Below are positions 33,201-44,149 of a stretch of DNA of 64,000 nucleotides, piece by piece. Position 1 is the first letter of the stretch; each line of letters begins with the position of its first letter. The translations under genes and the position numbers were made by a program. The notes under the pieces were generated by a model. It made no database searches. It saw only the letters and a list, made by a program, of their open reading frames with translations, and was not told the origin of the DNA. Source of the stretch: Fulvia fulva (taxonomy: Eukaryota > Ascomycota > Dothideomycetes > Mycosphaerellales > Mycosphaerellaceae); assembly GCF_020509005.1 (NCBI RefSeq), contig NC_063014.1:1984001-2048000 (forward strand). The letters are read 5' to 3'.

Positions 33201-35110
33201 ATCGTAGAAGTGGACGAGGTACCTATTACCGTTATAGGCGATAGTGAATTCTACTAAGTCTATAGCTATATAGCCGTATAGGGTTATTACCCTAATAGGC
33301 TAAGACCGATTATATACCTTATAAGCTTTACTAAGCCTATATACTCTATAATGTATAGTAAGGGGTACGCTTAGACTATCGTTAATAATCACCCCCTTAA
33401 CTCTAAGCGGTAACTACTTAATACGTTTAGCGCTAATATGACTAAAGATTTGATACTACTAGCGGCTAGAGAGCTTTTAGTGTTTAATAGGGGTCCTACT
33501 AGACGTAGCTATACCTTAAGTATCCCTAGTACTATTTATGACTACGAGAACGGTACGGTTACTATCCTCTTAAGTAGTTAGCGATACTACGCTATTAGTA
33601 GGTTTATTGCCAATATTTACACCCCTACTAATAGTACTAATAAAGTGCGCGTTACGCATCTTTTTAGTGACCTTTGGTAGTACTAGACCCTCTTTTATAG
33701 GCTATTAGTAAATAATAGGTGACTTAGGTAGTGTGACTACCTTAAAGAAAGGGATTGTACTAGTAGGGCGGTATAGGTCTGTTAGTTTCACTAGTATCGT
33801 TATGCTATGTTAAATTGCTACGTCTATACTACTAGAGTCCGGCTCTTTCTATACGTATATAAGAGATAACATTTATATAAAAGCCTAGGTAGTAAGCTAT
33901 ATCTAGTAAGGTAAATAAATAGCCTCTAATTAATATATAAACACGCCCTAACGCTATAATTATATCGTATAAGAATAGGCCCTTATAATAGGTATCCTTA
34001 GGCTCGCCGGTAATATTCTAGTAGCCGCTTGGCCTATTATTATCCTTATCTTTGTTCTTATCGCCGCGGCTACTACTACGACCCTTATTACGGCGTCTAT
34101 TACTACGGTTATTATTACTACGGCTACTACTACAGTCACCCTCCTTTAACTAGTACCTAGAGGTACTGTTTTATCCTCTACTAAGGTTTCTCTAGAGAAG
34201 GTTATAAAGACTAATCGACCGTTAGTTATTACTAGTACGGTGTCGCGTATCTATTCGAGGTAACGCTTAGTAAGCTTTTATAGTAACATTTTGTTACGCT
34301 TCTACTCGTTATATAGAGAAGTACCGTAGGCTAGAGCCTACTTCTACTAAATAGTAAGTAGGAAGTGTCTACTAAGGTCGTCGTACTCGGCGTAGTTATA
34401 CTTAAGTATCTTAGTCTATAAAACTAACTAGTCTAAGTACTAGTTATTAATTCTACGTACGCTAGCCTTCTAAAGCCTAGATAGCTTAAGCGTAAGCTAC
34501 CGCTTATATAGTATATCGTCTAGACTATACTAATCCTTAAGAGCCTAGTATTTCGCTCTAAGGGTGTTCTAGCCGTATATTAGCTCTTACCCTAGCTCTG
34601 TCGTCGTACGGATAAGATAGGTAATAAGCTTTAATCGCGTAGTAGTAAAGATGTTATATATCTATTGCCTTCGGTCTACGTCTATTTGTCGTAGCTTAAT
34701 AAGGTCTCTTAATGTAGCGTCTCCTACCGTATACGCTTATTAGATTTCCTTAAACGTTAAGTAAGTAGGCTCTATTAGCTCGTTACTTAGTTAGTAAGGA
34801 TCTATATACTTCTAGACATTTAAAGACTCTACGTAGAGCTCTAGCTAACGGTTAAACTTGGCTTATTAGTTATAGCTCTTTAGAATTACGGTACTATAAG
34901 GTAGGGTACCGGTAGTTACCGGGGTCTCGGTAGTAGCTATAACTATAAAATAGGTTATAGGCTAGTAAAAGTTCTACGCGGATTCACTAGGCCTAGGGGA
35001 TACTACTATACTAGTTATAGTAGTAGTGCTATAACGATAAAAACTCTACTTTAGGGCTTTCTTATCGGAGCGAATATCAGTAAGCGCTAACCGGGCTTAT
35101 AACTATTACG
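30200..35110 (-). pseudogene. Copia-B gag-pol, heavily RIPped
   Basis: A second Ty1/Copia family, read on minus. Gag covers about 35080-34150: a KFNR-x-LELYVESLNV block near 34865-34810, then EPTYLTFKEI near 34770 in the UBN2-type region. A basic, Ser/Asn-rich stretch follows, near 34150-34020. Integrase runs from about 33480: an AKRIKQLPLRV segment, then KPAIRKVL near 33090 with only degraded catalytic context. Reverse transcriptase: FNIINAFLNSDLLYTIYL near 31495, KALYGLKESP near 31385, and FFFxVNDLVIL near 31240 at the catalytic site (relatives YVDDL). RNase H: YYDNTQTIRLI near 30465 and KIKYLSTNNIPIDRLTK near 30345. Stops are very frequent. Neither LTR could be delimited. Confidence 0.8.
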
Positions 35111-35324
35111 TTAGAAGTGTAGGAAGTTATTATACGGGCTTATATAGGGTGTTTCAAAAGCAGGTTGTATATTATATATGTCTATCTAGAATAGACAAGT
35201 ATTGCTCTTAAAGAGGCTATAGGTAACTAATTAGTTACCTAATTCTTAGCGTACGTAGCCTTAAGTTTTAATAATAGGATGTTGCCTATATATACGCTCG
35301 GATCGCGATAACAGCCTCTATACT
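35111..35324. other. Gap between Copia-B and Copia-A copy 2; perfect 22-bp palindrome
   Basis: No gene. A perfect palindrome with half-site TAGGTAACTAA spans 35220-35241. TATAGGGTGTTTCAAAAG near 35142-35159 resembles the start of a mariner-type inverted repeat after a TA, but no partner repeat was found. Part of this stretch could be the Copia-B 5' LTR. Confidence 0.45.
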
Positions 35325-36475
35325 TCTAGAAGTATTTTCCTAGACGTATCTAAGCGTAGTCTCTTATTACTCGGCTCGTTTTGCTTCGTAGCTATTTTAT
35401 TTCGTTCGCTAGAAGCTTTAATATCCTCGCTAATTTTTGCTTTATCGTTTACCTCGAATTCGCTAACTATAGCGGGTTGTTTAGATTAAGAACTATTTAA
35501 AAAGGTTCCTTCTAAGACTCTTACGTCTCTAGTAAAGACTACTTTTCTAGAGTCTAGATCTAATAGTTTATAGTTATCGTAGTCGGTATAACCTAATAGA
35601 ATAGCCTTTTTCGCCCTAGTTTCGAGTTTCTTAGGACTCGGATTACGATAATAGGCTATAGATCCGAAGGTTTTAATATTATTAAGGTCGGATTAAGTCC
35701 CGTACCTAACTTTATACGGGGATTTAAAGCCTAAGCTAGAATACGGTATACGATTATAGATAAAACTCGCCGCTAAAACGGCTTCTCCCTAAAAATATTT
35801 AGGTAGCGTAGACTTGTATAATATAGCTCGTACTTTAGACATTATAGTACGATTAGGCCTTTCTATTTTAGCGTTTTGCTCCGGATAATACGGCGCGATT
35901 AGCTCGTATATAATACCGCTATTCCGTACTAGTTCTTCGAATTCTTTAGTTAGAAATTCGAGAGCATTATCTAATTTAAGGATCTTAAGCTTAGGCCTTT
36001 TATTATTAGCTACGCTATTAGACGAAGAATTCTCGGTACGTAATTTATAGGCATAAAAAGAACGAAAAGCTTCGGACTTGGACTTAATTATATCCGCCTC
36101 TATAAATCTAGAGTGATAATTGATAAAGCTAATAAAATAACGAAGTCCGCGATTAGTCCTAGGCTCTATAGGACCGCAGATATCGAAACTAACTTTATCT
36201 AGGAAGGCTTTAGCTTTCGTGCTTATATTACTTATTTTATTAATTTTGCGCGTAAATTTCGCCCCAAGACAAACGTCGTAATTTACGAGCCTAGGATCGT
36301 TTTTGTCTACCTTTACGCCTAATTTTTCTAAGGCGTTAGGATTTATATGTCCTAGTCTTTTATGCTAAATTAGCGAATTATTCTCGCTATTAGATAGGGT
36401 ATAGAACGTACCCTCTTTGTCTTTCGAGTCTTTAGGTAGGCTATTATTCGGAGAATAAACGGCTAACTTATATAG
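35325..36475 (-). pseudogene. Copia-A copy 2, integrase part (minus), truncated
   Basis: The minus strand matches Copia-A copy 1 from about 10350 to 11498. It holds the integrase (reverse complement of the LDNTLEF and ERPNRT regions near 35970 and 35860) and part of the linker. Homology ends at 35325, so RT, RNase H and the 3' LTR of this copy are gone. The other end is interrupted by LINE-M; the frame resumes at 41630-41643 with the duplicated GCTAACTTATATAG. Damage is light, as in copy 1. Confidence 0.85.
36462..36475. repeat. Target-site duplication of LINE-M (tail side)
   Basis: GCTAACTTATATAG, repeated exactly at 41630-41643; it lies in Copia-A coding sequence (YKLA). Confidence 0.92.
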
Positions 36476-36676
36476 ATAGATAGATAGATAGATATTTCAT
36501 TAAGCTGTTATAGTGCCCTTTGGCCTATGCAGCTATGCTATCTTGTTTTTGTATATATAGAGGGGAAACCGTGTTGGTGAAAACCCCTCCTCCTTCCCGC
36601 CTGTCTTTTCCTCCTCGTTGTCGTCTTAAATTTCCCTTGTTAGGGGTACGCTAGTGTCATGGGCCTGCCCTGATGA

Positions 36677-39600
36677 CTACCCTATCTGCAACCCCCCTCG
36701 CTTCCGCCTCTTGTCTATCCACTCCTCCGTCTCGCTCGCGAGGCTAAACTGCTGGAGGTATCCCTGCTGTAGTATCCACCGAGAGATTCGGCGAATGTTG
36801 CCTTTGTCCCTAATAATTGACTTGTAGTCTCTCCTTCCCGCTTGGTGCCTCCAATTTCCCCTGCCTCTCGCCCACTGCGGGCATCGTAGTAGCATATGTT
36901 CTGGGTTTTGCGATGGGTAGCCACACTGGCAGGCTGGGCTATAGATGTCTAGTGCGCGTCTTCTGAACAGGTAGGCCCTTAATCCAATGTGTTCGGACCT
37001 GATTTGGATCGCTATGCTTGCTTCGGCCCTTGTCAGGTCCCTATATAGCTAGTAATTGTGTCTCTTGAAGGCTCGGAGCGCTATCGGGCCTGTTGTCTCA
37101 GGGGGCTTCCTTTTCCAGTCCTGCTCCTATAGGCAGCTCGCTATCTGTTCCGCTAGGTTTTGGGTCTTAGCCTTGCTCCCGCCGGCCTGGCGAGTCCTAC
37201 GCTCCTCCTCCTTTCGTGCTAGCCATTCGGTGCTTGTCTATACGGCCGTAAAGGTCGTAAGGTCATCCTCTTTTTGGCTTGTCCTATATCCTGCCCCTCT
37301 CCGGTAGCGGCTTTCTATCTTATTCTTTGCCTCCTGGATCGTGGTTTGTGCTAGGTAACCTGTCGTCTTTGCCGCGTATTGAATTCTCATTCCCCGGATG
37401 TACTGGCCGATTGGTGGTATTCCTGTCTCCATTTCTACCGTGCTTGTTGACGTTGTCTTGTATGCGCCTAGTACCCTACGTAGGTTGCCTGCCTGTGTCC
37501 TGTTTAGGGGTTGCTCTATCCGTTTCGGGATCGGCTTGCCTACGCCTCCTGTTCCCCAAATCTGTGCCCCGTACAACATAGCTGGTCTGACGATCGCCTT
37601 ATACATTACTCTTGCCTTGTCGAATGTTGCTCCCTATATAGATGCCGTAAGCCTCTTTATCGAGGCTTCATTGACTTGCGCTCGACTCTAGGCTTTCTTA
37701 ATCTGTACATTCTAGCTTAGCTTCGGGTCGAGCCAGATCCCTAGTACTCGTAGCTCCGCTGATGGCTTGGTCTCGTAGCCTTGGATTCTTACCGCCGCCT
37801 TCATATTATGGTGTGTTCTCGCTTTACTGAAGTGTATAAGTTGGTACTTTTCAGGGGCGAACCGGGCACTATGCTTCTTTGCCCACTCCTCGCATTTCTT
37901 GTGCCTATCTTCAAGGAGGCGACAGTTCTCTTCTGTCGAGTCTGACTAGGCTAGGATGTTTGTATCGTCTACGAACCCCGATGCTAAGGTTTGCGGAGAG
38001 GTGAGTAGGGGGATTAGATCCGACATAAATATCAGAAACAGGATAGGGGAGAGAGTAGATCCCTAAGGTATTCTAGTCTCTGCCTTCACCGGGTCGGACG
38101 TGTACCTTCCTAGGACTAGGTATGTCGTCCGTTCCTAGAGAAAGGAGAAGACGAACGACGTTGCCCACTAGGGGATGCCTTTCTGCTGTAGGATATGTAT
38201 TAGCCTTTAGTGTGAGACGTTGTCGAAGGCCCCTGCGATGTCGAGGGATAGTAAGGACGCCGCTCGGTTCCTGCCGTAGTGCTAGAGGGTCTGGATTTGC
38301 TCCGTAATTAGCTCCATTGCTGTTAGTGTCGATCGCTGGCTTCTTCCCCCCATCTGTGTTGCTGGGAGTACGTGGTTGTCCTCGGCAAGCTGCGTAAGTC
38401 TCTGGGCTACTATCTTTTCTAGGACCTTCCCTATCGTATTTAGAAGTGCTATTGGTCTGTACGACTTGGGCTGAGTATAGTCTTCCTTCTGTGGCTTGCG
38501 TAGCACTACTGTCATAGACTCTCTGTACGGCTTCGGGTGATACCCTAGCCGTAGGCACGCGGTAAATAGGTTTGCAAGGCTCGGCGCGATCTCTTCTCTA
38601 CACTCTTTTAGCAGTACGTTTAGTATCCTGTCTGGGCCTGGGGCTTTTCGTCCCTTTAGCTTACTTATGACTCCTGTTACTGTGTTAGAGCTAACCGCCC
38701 AATCCATGTCCAGGGGTTCCGGGTATGTGCTCGGGTCGATGTCCGTAAGGTCTGCCTCTACTTGCGTCGAAAAGAAATGGTCGGCTAACGCTTTTGCCTT
38801 GCCCCGGGGCGTAGCCTGGGCAATCCCTTCGCGGTCTACGATTGGGGGGAAGTGAGGGGCTTGTTGCTCTTCAGGTAGTCGTGCCTATTTAGCAAGTCTC
38901 CACATCTGTTCCGGGTTTTCTGTAACGAGCCCGATCGTCGCTCTCCAGTCCTGTAGCTTATCGCGTCTTATCTGTGCCTTCTTCTCTTGTGTCGCGTGGC
39001 AGTATTGCTCCCACGTCTCTTGGGTGTGCTCCTTCGTCCACTGTCGCCTTGCCCTTCTAGCCTCCCTTACCTTCGTAGAGCATTTAGGGGTCCAGAAGGC
39101 CTTCTGCTACGTTGAGGGCCGGAGTAACGGCGTGTATTGTTCCGCTGCTTGCCATATGACCGAGGTAATCTGTTCCGCTGCTTGATCTAGCTGAGCTGTC
39201 GTCTCGAGTTCTCTATGCTGTGGTAGGTTCGCTATTAGGAAGCCTCTTATGTCGTCCTAGCGTGCCTTCTTCCAGTTACGGCGTGGTTCGTTTGCTGGCT
39301 CCTCTATCGCCTTCACCCCTAGCGTCGTTTGGATAGGGATATGGTCTGAGGAGGCTTCTAGCGCGTAGTTCGGTCGGCATTAGACTAGTCTCTCTTCAAG
39401 TTCTCGTGATAGAAAGTATAGGTCGATCGTGCTTGCACTAGTACGGGCCTTCTACGTCTCTGTTCCCTTTGGTGTTACTAAGGCCATTCCGTAGCGTACG
39501 GTTATGTCCAGTAGCTTCCCCCCTAGAAATGCGTGCGGGGGAGTGAATTCGAGTCCCCACTGTGGGTGGTGGAGGTTAAAGTCGCCGAGGAGTACTTGCT

Positions 39601-40030
39601 TCGTGTCTTGGCTTAGGGTCCGCTCTAGGTGGGCGAGGGTTCCTAGTTCCCTACTCGTCCGACCCCGCGGTGGCGGGTTGTAAACGTTATGGATCTGGAT
39701 AGGGCCTTGTGTCGTGTCGATCTGGATTGATGTTATGTCTCCTAGGTTGCCCTGCTGCGGTAGTATAACCTTCCACGACTCAAGGTCTATAGTCTTGCTT
39801 ACGTATATACATGTCCTCGGGATGACGCCTCGTTGGCCCGCGATTACGGTGTGGTATCTCCGGTCATTACAAGTGGCTGGGAGTCCTACGTAGGGGTTGA
39901 TCCATGGTTCCTGTACCGCAATAACGTGGTGCCGTAGCGGGTCTAGCTCTTGTAGAAAGTGGCGCTAGACCTTGTCCCTACTTTTGTTTACGTTGTACTG
40001 TACGATAGTGATGTCGTCGTATAGTATCAT
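36677..40030 (-). pseudogene. LINE-M ORF2 (endonuclease-RT), one frame with nonsense codons
   Basis: ATG at 40030-40028 to the stop at 36679-36677 is 1118 codons in one frame with no net indel; the defects are a dozen or so TAG codons. Endonuclease: VQYNVNKSRDKV near 40005, VYNPPPRGRTSRELG near 39690, LLGDFNLHHPQWG near 39585, and ASSDHIPIQ near 39350. Reverse transcriptase: GRKAPGPDRILN near 38655, YRPIALLNTIGKVLEK near 38465, LSLDIAGAFDNVSH near 38250, and intact FVDDTNIL near 37975-37950. C-terminus: IQIRSEHIGLRAYLFRRRAL near 37010 and CQCGYPSQNPEHMLLRCPQW near 36930-36875, the Cys/His block. This protein would nick and reverse-transcribe at the target. Closest relative in the window is LINE-D. 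Confidence 0.92.
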
Positions 40031-41440
40031 TCGTTATCCGTGAGGTCCATTTCCGTGCTGACCTGCTGTGTCTCCTGAGCCTGTATCTCGCTGTCCGGCT
40101 GGCCCTAGGGCCGCTGGGGCGCCCTAAAGATTCGCATTTGGCCTAGTTCGTTGGCTGCCCGGTTAAGGTGTCGAGGCCGACCGGGAGGTGGATGCGTTTG
40201 CGGTTAGGTTCCCTTGTTCGTCTCTTCTGCCCTCTTCCTTTTGCTCGGCTCGAAGCCCTTGTACACGGTAGGTCCCTCCTGTTGTCGTTAGGGGTACCTA
40301 GCTAGTGTAGAGATCCTTGCTTGTCTCGCTCGTTCTTGTGCTACTATTCTAGCCGGGCATTAGCTTGAATACGCTGGGTGCCTTCTGCCGCAGCATACGC
40401 ACCTGCTCTCCTTTTTTGGGCATTCCCTTCCCTGGTGTAGGCCTGCGTAGTGAGGACACCTTGGGGTCTTCTCCCCGCATTTTGAGGCTATGTGACCGTA
40501 CTGTTGGCATTGGAAGCATTGTAGTACCCTGTGGCTGCTCTGATGGATCTCCGTGTCCATTCTCTCGCAGTTCTAGAATAGCCCATTGTCTAATATCTGG
40601 TTAGCTTGTTCCGCTGTCTCTACCCAAATAATAAGCGATGAATGCGTCTTTTCTCGGTCTACTGTCTTGTGCAGCCATGCCGCCTTCGTTAGTCGTACTC
40701 CTAGGGAGGTGTTCTGGTTCTGTACTTGGAGGTAGGGAAGGTCTTCGACCTTGAATGTCCTAGGGACCCCGTGGGCGATGACGGTATACTGTTGGTGGGA
40801 GACTCGTGCCGACTTCGCGACTTTAGTAGTCCACTCCTTATAGGTCTCCAGCTTTCGTCTATCAGACTCTTGTACGGTAAAGAGTCTTACTACGCCTGTT
40901 GCTTCTACCCTCGCCCCAACTACCTCCTTTTGGCCGATTCTGTCGACAATCTCCTTGCTTGTTAGGGCTGCGATTTCTTGTTTCTCCGCCGGATCAGTAA
41001 TGTATAGGCGTACCGCCTTACTTTCCTTCGGAGGGGGTTGATTCTTGCCTGCTACTACTGTTGCCTATGTAGTTGGTTTCTAGGCTGCCTTCTGTGTTAC
41101 TTGTTGGATTGTCTTCGGGATTTGGTATGATAGCGCTTTTAGCGCTCCTAGTAGCTGTGCTATAGTGTTCTTATATGCCCGGGCTGGGTGTTCGTCATCC
41201 CCTAGTAAGTTCTCCGCCTCCGTATATAGGGTCGTCCACGCTGTGTTGTTTGTCGTTGGCCTCTGCTTTCTGTATAGTGGGCCTTGGCTTGTGTCCTGGG
41301 TTTTTTCTTGGTTTGTTCCCCGGTTTGACTCTTGGTGCAGGATGTTCGCAAGGCTATGGCTCTCGTTGGTTGCTATCCTTCGCTGTTGTTCGGGGTCGCG
41401 CTTCCTAATTAGGCAGTTGTCCTCCGCAACTCCGCAATTC
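40027..41440 (-). pseudogene. LINE-M ORF1 (gag-like RNA-binding protein), nearly intact frame
   Basis: Read on minus. N-terminal helical region near 41210-41090 (YKNTIAQLLGALKAL), a central segment with PAEKQEIAALTSKEIVDRIG near 40990, and a zinc-knuckle array at about 40520-40370: CFQCQQYGHIASKC, then CPHYAGLHQGREC (one Cys replaced by Tyr), then CVCCGRRHPAYS. A Pro/Arg-rich tail follows. It ends in TGA at 40029-40027, which overlaps the ORF2 ATG. Only a few stops, e.g. near 40585. The start codon is uncertain; plus-strand open frames at 40365-40604, 40726-40965 and 41165-41443 are shadows of it. Confidence 0.82.
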
Positions 41441-41629
41441 TAGGGTCTGCCTTCAGGGGAAGGGGACCCCGGTTTTGGGGGTTTTTTTTTGTATCACAAT
41501 TGCGCCGCCGCCAGCGCAGGCGGGTCGCTACTACTTGAGTAGATTGCTCGTCTTGATAAGGGCTATCGATTGAATAGTCCTCGTCCTAGTACCCGAGATT
41601 TTTTTTTCTCCCTAGATGAAAGCCTTATA

Positions 41630-41643
41630 GCTAACTTATATAG
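41630..41643. repeat. Target-site duplication of LINE-M (5' side)
   Basis: GCTAACTTATATAG, identical to 36462-36475. LINE-M 5' end is at 41629. Confidence 0.92.
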
Positions 41644-43216
41644 CGATTTGTCTTTATTAGCCCGCGTTATAAGGACATTATTTTCGCTATACAAATCTAT
41701 AACGCCGCTCTTAAGACAAGCATAGCAATTACGAGCATCTAATTGCGCTAGACTTATAAGATTTACGCCGAACTCGGGTATATATAGGCAATCCTTAAGA
41801 AGAACTACCTTATTAGTGTCTTTAAAGCGCATTTTTATACCTCCTTGCCCGTAGGAGACTATTTTCCCGGCGTTACCCCACCGTAATACGGTAGTAGTAT
41901 CCCGGAATGTAGTAAAATAGTCTCTATTCGCTATAATATGCCGGGAAGCGCCCGAATCTAGAATAAATTCGGTACTTTTAGCGCTTTTATCGTAATTATT
42001 ATCGCTATTTACGCTTCAAACGGCGGTATTATTTAATTCTTCGACGCCTAAGTCCTCTATATTAGAGAATAGTACTTCGACTTTGCTAACTTCGTTAGAG
42101 TTAGCGAATAGCGCGTCGCTATCCTCCTTAGAATCCTTATCCTTTTTCTTAAAAGTTTTATTTCTTAGATTAGGATTCTTCTTAAAACACGTAGATTCGA
42201 TATGTCTCTTTTTATCGTAATAGGAATATACTTTATTCGAGTTCGCGTGTTTAGGACCTTTATTTCCCGGCCGTTTAGGCCCGTATCTCTTAGGCTTTCC
42301 TTTAGAAGAATTGCCGATAAATAAAGCGCTATCTTCCTTATCTTTAGCGCTATATCTTCGCGATTTGTCTAGTAAATTACTAAACAATTCTTCGAGACAA
42401 TAAGCCTCTTGATTAGCTCTTAGGCTTTGACTAATAGAGGTAACAAACGACTCGTATTTGTCCGTAAGATTATTTGAAGTCTACGCTATTATAGCGGTCC
42501 TAGGTAACTCGACGCCTTTAGATTTAAGGTCGTTATATAGACGGCGAATCGTAGTCGTATATTTCTCTACCGAGTAATTACTCTTAAAGAGTATAGTATT
42601 AAATAGCTCTCTTAAAAGTAAGAACAAGGAATTAAATCCTTTAGGACTATATAAGTCCTCTAAGGAAATCTACGCTTCTAGGTCCGTATTCTTATTTTGA
42701 ATTTGTAGAAGAGGCCCGTCCTCGATAGATAACCTAATAACGGCGAGCGCTTTATTTTTAATTTTTTCATCGTCCGTAATAGGTTCGTTCCTCTCTAGCC
42801 TTATTCAGGCCTTCTTTTATAAGGTACGCTTTTATCCTTAGGGCCCAAAATTTATTATTAGATTAGCCCCTTAGACGCGTAATATCAAATGTCTTATCGT
42901 TTAAAGATATCTTTAAAAAGCGTCCTTTAGAAAGTAAAGAGCTTTATTTAAAAATCGCCCTTTCCTTTTATAGAGAGATAGGCATAATACTTTAGCTACT
43001 TTCGTAGGCTCCCGCCCTTAGATTTCGCCATTTTTCGTCCTAGTGTATTACTTTACGGATTACTAGTAGGTTCCCCGTAAGGATTTTGTACTACTAGTAA
43101 CGCTAAAATTCCTAATTACTTAGGATAGCGCTCCGAAGGGACTTTATAACGCTATAGGCTCTCTATAGTTAGATTTGTCGTATATTCCCGATCCGGAAAC
43201 AGGTTGGTTTGTATTT
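41630..43216 (-). pseudogene. Copia-A copy 2, gag and protease part (minus)
   Basis: The minus strand holds the only near-complete Copia-A gag in the window. A gag segment near 42850-42780 (FWALRIKAYLIKEGLN) belongs to the UBN2/DUF4219-type fold; then LLLRELFNTILFKSNYSVEKY near 42630-42540. A degraded CCHC knuckle (YSYYDKKRHIESTC) lies near 42220, inside the open stretch 42387-42016. Protease (FILDSGAS-like) is near 41965, and the open stretch 41832-41563 crosses into LINE-M. The start may be an ATG near 43030. The 5' flank joins repeat R at 43217; whether R is the Copia-A LTR is unresolved. Confidence 0.83.
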
Positions 43217-43717
43217 TTATTCAAAGGTATTCGTAGCGGAAGCTAGCCTTAGGATATTCGTAGATAGTCGTAATAAATCGAGTATAATAGTCGACGTAGT
43301 AGTAGTTAAGAGAAGTAGACTTGCTTTTTGTTGCTTATCCTATCTAGAGGGCTTATTCTACTCTTATTTATATTCGATTATAGACTCCTAGAACCTTCTA
43401 TACTACGTAATCTATTACGTAGTATAGGTATAATAAGAAGCGGATTTGTAAGAAGTTTTATCTTGTAGACTCTATTAAATTCTATAGCTTGTCTTCTAGA
43501 CTACCTAGAGCGCTCTAGATTTTAATATAGTTAAAACATAGCTAGTTCTAATGATATTATAAGCCGGTAGTCCGGCGCTAGCCTATTACGGTCTAGACAA
43601 GCATTTCCGTACGATCCTAGCGACACTAGGAACTTACGGGTTATTAGAATCTATTAGATTCAATAGTCTACCGCTTTATAATAGTATATCTCGCTAAGTA
43701 GCTATATAAAGCTTATA
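43217..43717 (+). repeat. Dispersed repeat R, copy 3, interrupted by LINE-D
   Basis: The most complete view of R: TATTCAAAGGT start, near-palindrome TACTACGTAATC/TATTACGTAGTA at 43401-43424, TGTTAGAATC-like sequence (TATTAGAATC) near 43653, and a TATATAAAG box at 43703-43711, where LINE-D has inserted. The sequence resumes after LINE-D at 53741 and can be followed to about 53760 by comparison with copy 2. The combination of a TGTTAGAATC motif and a TATA box suggests LTR-like promoter DNA, but this is inference. Confidence 0.7.
43708..43717. repeat. Left target duplication of LINE-D
   Basis: AAAGCTTATA, repeated at 53741-53750 after the LINE-D tail. Repeat R sequence continues after the second copy, which supports the assignment. 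Confidence 0.75.
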
Positions 43718-44149
43718 AGCATACCTACGTATCACTAAATACGGCGCATTCGATAGCGCGTATTAAGAGTAACTTAGGAACGTATAAAGTAACTATCCGT
43801 ACCGGATACCTATCGAGATATATAGCTCTAAAGCTAGCCTTTTTCGAGGTTCTAGTCACCCCGTTTCTATAGCTTAGCTACGGCCCTAAGCCCCCTTCTA
43901 GACTAGCCGAAACTTAGCTAGAACATTACCTAACTTAGATTATAAGCTATACTAGCAATTTACTATAAACCTACTATATACCCTTAACGTATACAGCCCG
44001 CGTAATATATAGAACACTTATAAGACCTTACGCTATAACCTAAACGGCCGCCCGCTAGTCCTCTCGAAAAGGAGAAGGCGAACTAGAGACATAGACTCTA
44101 GACTAGAAGCCTAGCTAGCGAGTATTAAGCAACTTATAAGGGAAACCTA

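Larger units (their letters stand above)
36476..41629 (-). mobile_element. LINE-M: full-length Tad-like LINE, moderately RIPped, inserted in Copia-A
   Basis: 5,154 bp on minus with a 14-bp target duplication. 5' UTR with a G/A-homopolymer region (near 41490-41460), ORF1, ORF2 overlapping in ATGA, 3' UTR with GGGGTTTTCACC...GGTTTCCCC (RC of 36563-36592), and an (ATCT)n tail. CpA/TpG are much better kept than in LINE-B and CpG is also kept. It interrupts Copia-A copy 2, so it is younger than that insertion. Confidence 0.93.

Noticed and set aside
37056..38855. Plus-strand open frames over LINE-M
   Set aside because: Antisense shadows of LINE-M ORF2.
40365..41443. Plus-strand open frames over the LINE-M 5' part
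   Set aside because: Antisense to LINE-M ORF1, which has readable zinc knuckles on minus.
43209..43391. 60-codon open frame in repeat R (also 20811-21050 on minus)
   Set aside because: The frame differs in length between the copies and reads as low-complexity hydrophobic sequence; R copy 1 does not keep it open. Treated as part of a non-coding repeat.
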